DNA of 15,479 nucleotides from Desulfurococcales archaeon (GTDB lineage: Archaea; Thermoproteota; Thermoprotei_A; Sulfolobales; Ignisphaeraceae), in the NCBI GenBank assembly GCA_028276605.1, contig JAPYWC010000011.1, positions 1 to 15,479 of the forward strand. The letters run 5' to 3'. Below are positions 15,340 to 15,479 of this stretch, piece after piece. How positions within the stretch are numbered: the stretch's first letter is position 1; each line of letters starts with the position of its first letter. The notes beneath the pieces were generated by a model. It was not told where the DNA came from and searched no databases. It saw only the letters and a list, made by a program, of their open reading frames with translations. The position numbers and the translations under genes are program-made.

Positions 15340-15479
15340 CTAAACTAGTCCTAGCCATAAGAGGAGCTGACGCAATGCAAATACAATTGCAAACGCTGTG
15401 AGACCCAGAACCATGAATCCAATTAGAATCAGTTTAAGAACTAGTTTAAACTCTTCACTACTGGGCTTCTCAGCTAATT
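15340..15479 (-). CDS. secE: Protein translocase subunit SecE/Sec61-gamma, C-terminal part, cut by window edge
   Basis: The last 45 codons are present, ending at TAG (15340-15342); the start lies outside the window. The visible protein begins LAEKPSSEEFKLVLKLILIG and continues into one hydrophobic membrane segment (about 25 residues) with a short WLGLV tail. Sec61-gamma proteins have exactly this amphipathic KPS-EEF helix followed by a single membrane span that clamps SecY. Its place directly before spt5 is conserved in archaea and parallels secE-nusG in bacteria, which makes the call firm despite the truncation. The promoter of the whole secE-to-rpl10 unit must lie to the right of the window. 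Confidence 0.92.
   Translation of the reverse strand, partial: LAEKPSSEEFKLVLKLILIGFMVLGLTAFAIVFALRQLLLWLGLV

Overview
This window is a core information-processing locus of an archaeon, most likely a thermophilic member of the Thermoproteota (Crenarchaeota). Four things support this. RNA polymerase A is split into A' (rpoA1) and A'' (rpoA2), whereas Thaumarchaeota and Korarchaeota usually have it fused. RpoB is one unsplit chain, whereas most methanogens, haloarchaea and Archaeoglobus split it. The gene order rpoH-rpoB-rpoA1-rpoA2-rpl30e-nusA-rps12-rps7-EF-1alpha is the archaeal one. Intergenic DNA is AT-rich while both tRNAs are very GC-rich, as expected of a thermophile. The genus cannot be named from this sequence alone.

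Layout, left to right. Positions 1-656 (minus) hold the first half of the EF-1alpha gene, cut by the window edge and preceded by its own TATA element. Positions 867-1955 (minus) hold rps7 and rps12 behind a shared TATA element near 2046. Positions 2083-10471 (minus) are one tightly packed transcription unit, read from the right: rpoH, rpoB, rpoA1, rpoA2, rpl30e, nusA. From 10472 to 10657 lie the divergent promoters of this operon and of tRNA-Lys(UUU), which occupies 10658-10734 (plus). Next comes a 666-bp AT-rich stretch with no gene, closed by tRNA-Thr(UGU) on the minus strand (11401-11477). A TATA element around 11550 drives a leaderless 6-phospho-3-hexuloisomerase gene (plus, to 12216). It converges on the last unit (minus, 15479 to 12447): secE (5' end outside the window), spt5, rpl11, rpl1, rpl10.

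Together the genes encode the catalytic core of RNA polymerase, its elongation factors (Spt5, NusA-like), decoding-site and GTPase-centre ribosomal proteins, EF-1alpha, and a Sec61-gamma/SecE subunit. The metabolic exception is the hexuloisomerase, which in archaea lacking an oxidative pentose phosphate pathway helps make ribulose 5-phosphate.

I found no CRISPR array, insertion sequence, phage gene or defence system, and no clear previously undescribed system. The points worth a second look are subtler: a PNSA-to-PNAA change in ribosomal protein S12; a TKMD instead of NKMD guanine-specificity motif in EF-1alpha; TTG start codons on three essential genes, two sharing an almost identical junction; absence of rpl12 after rpl10; an acidic N-terminal extension on Spt5; a perfect 17-nt palindrome abutting tRNA-Thr; and the gene-free stretch between two convergent tRNA genes.
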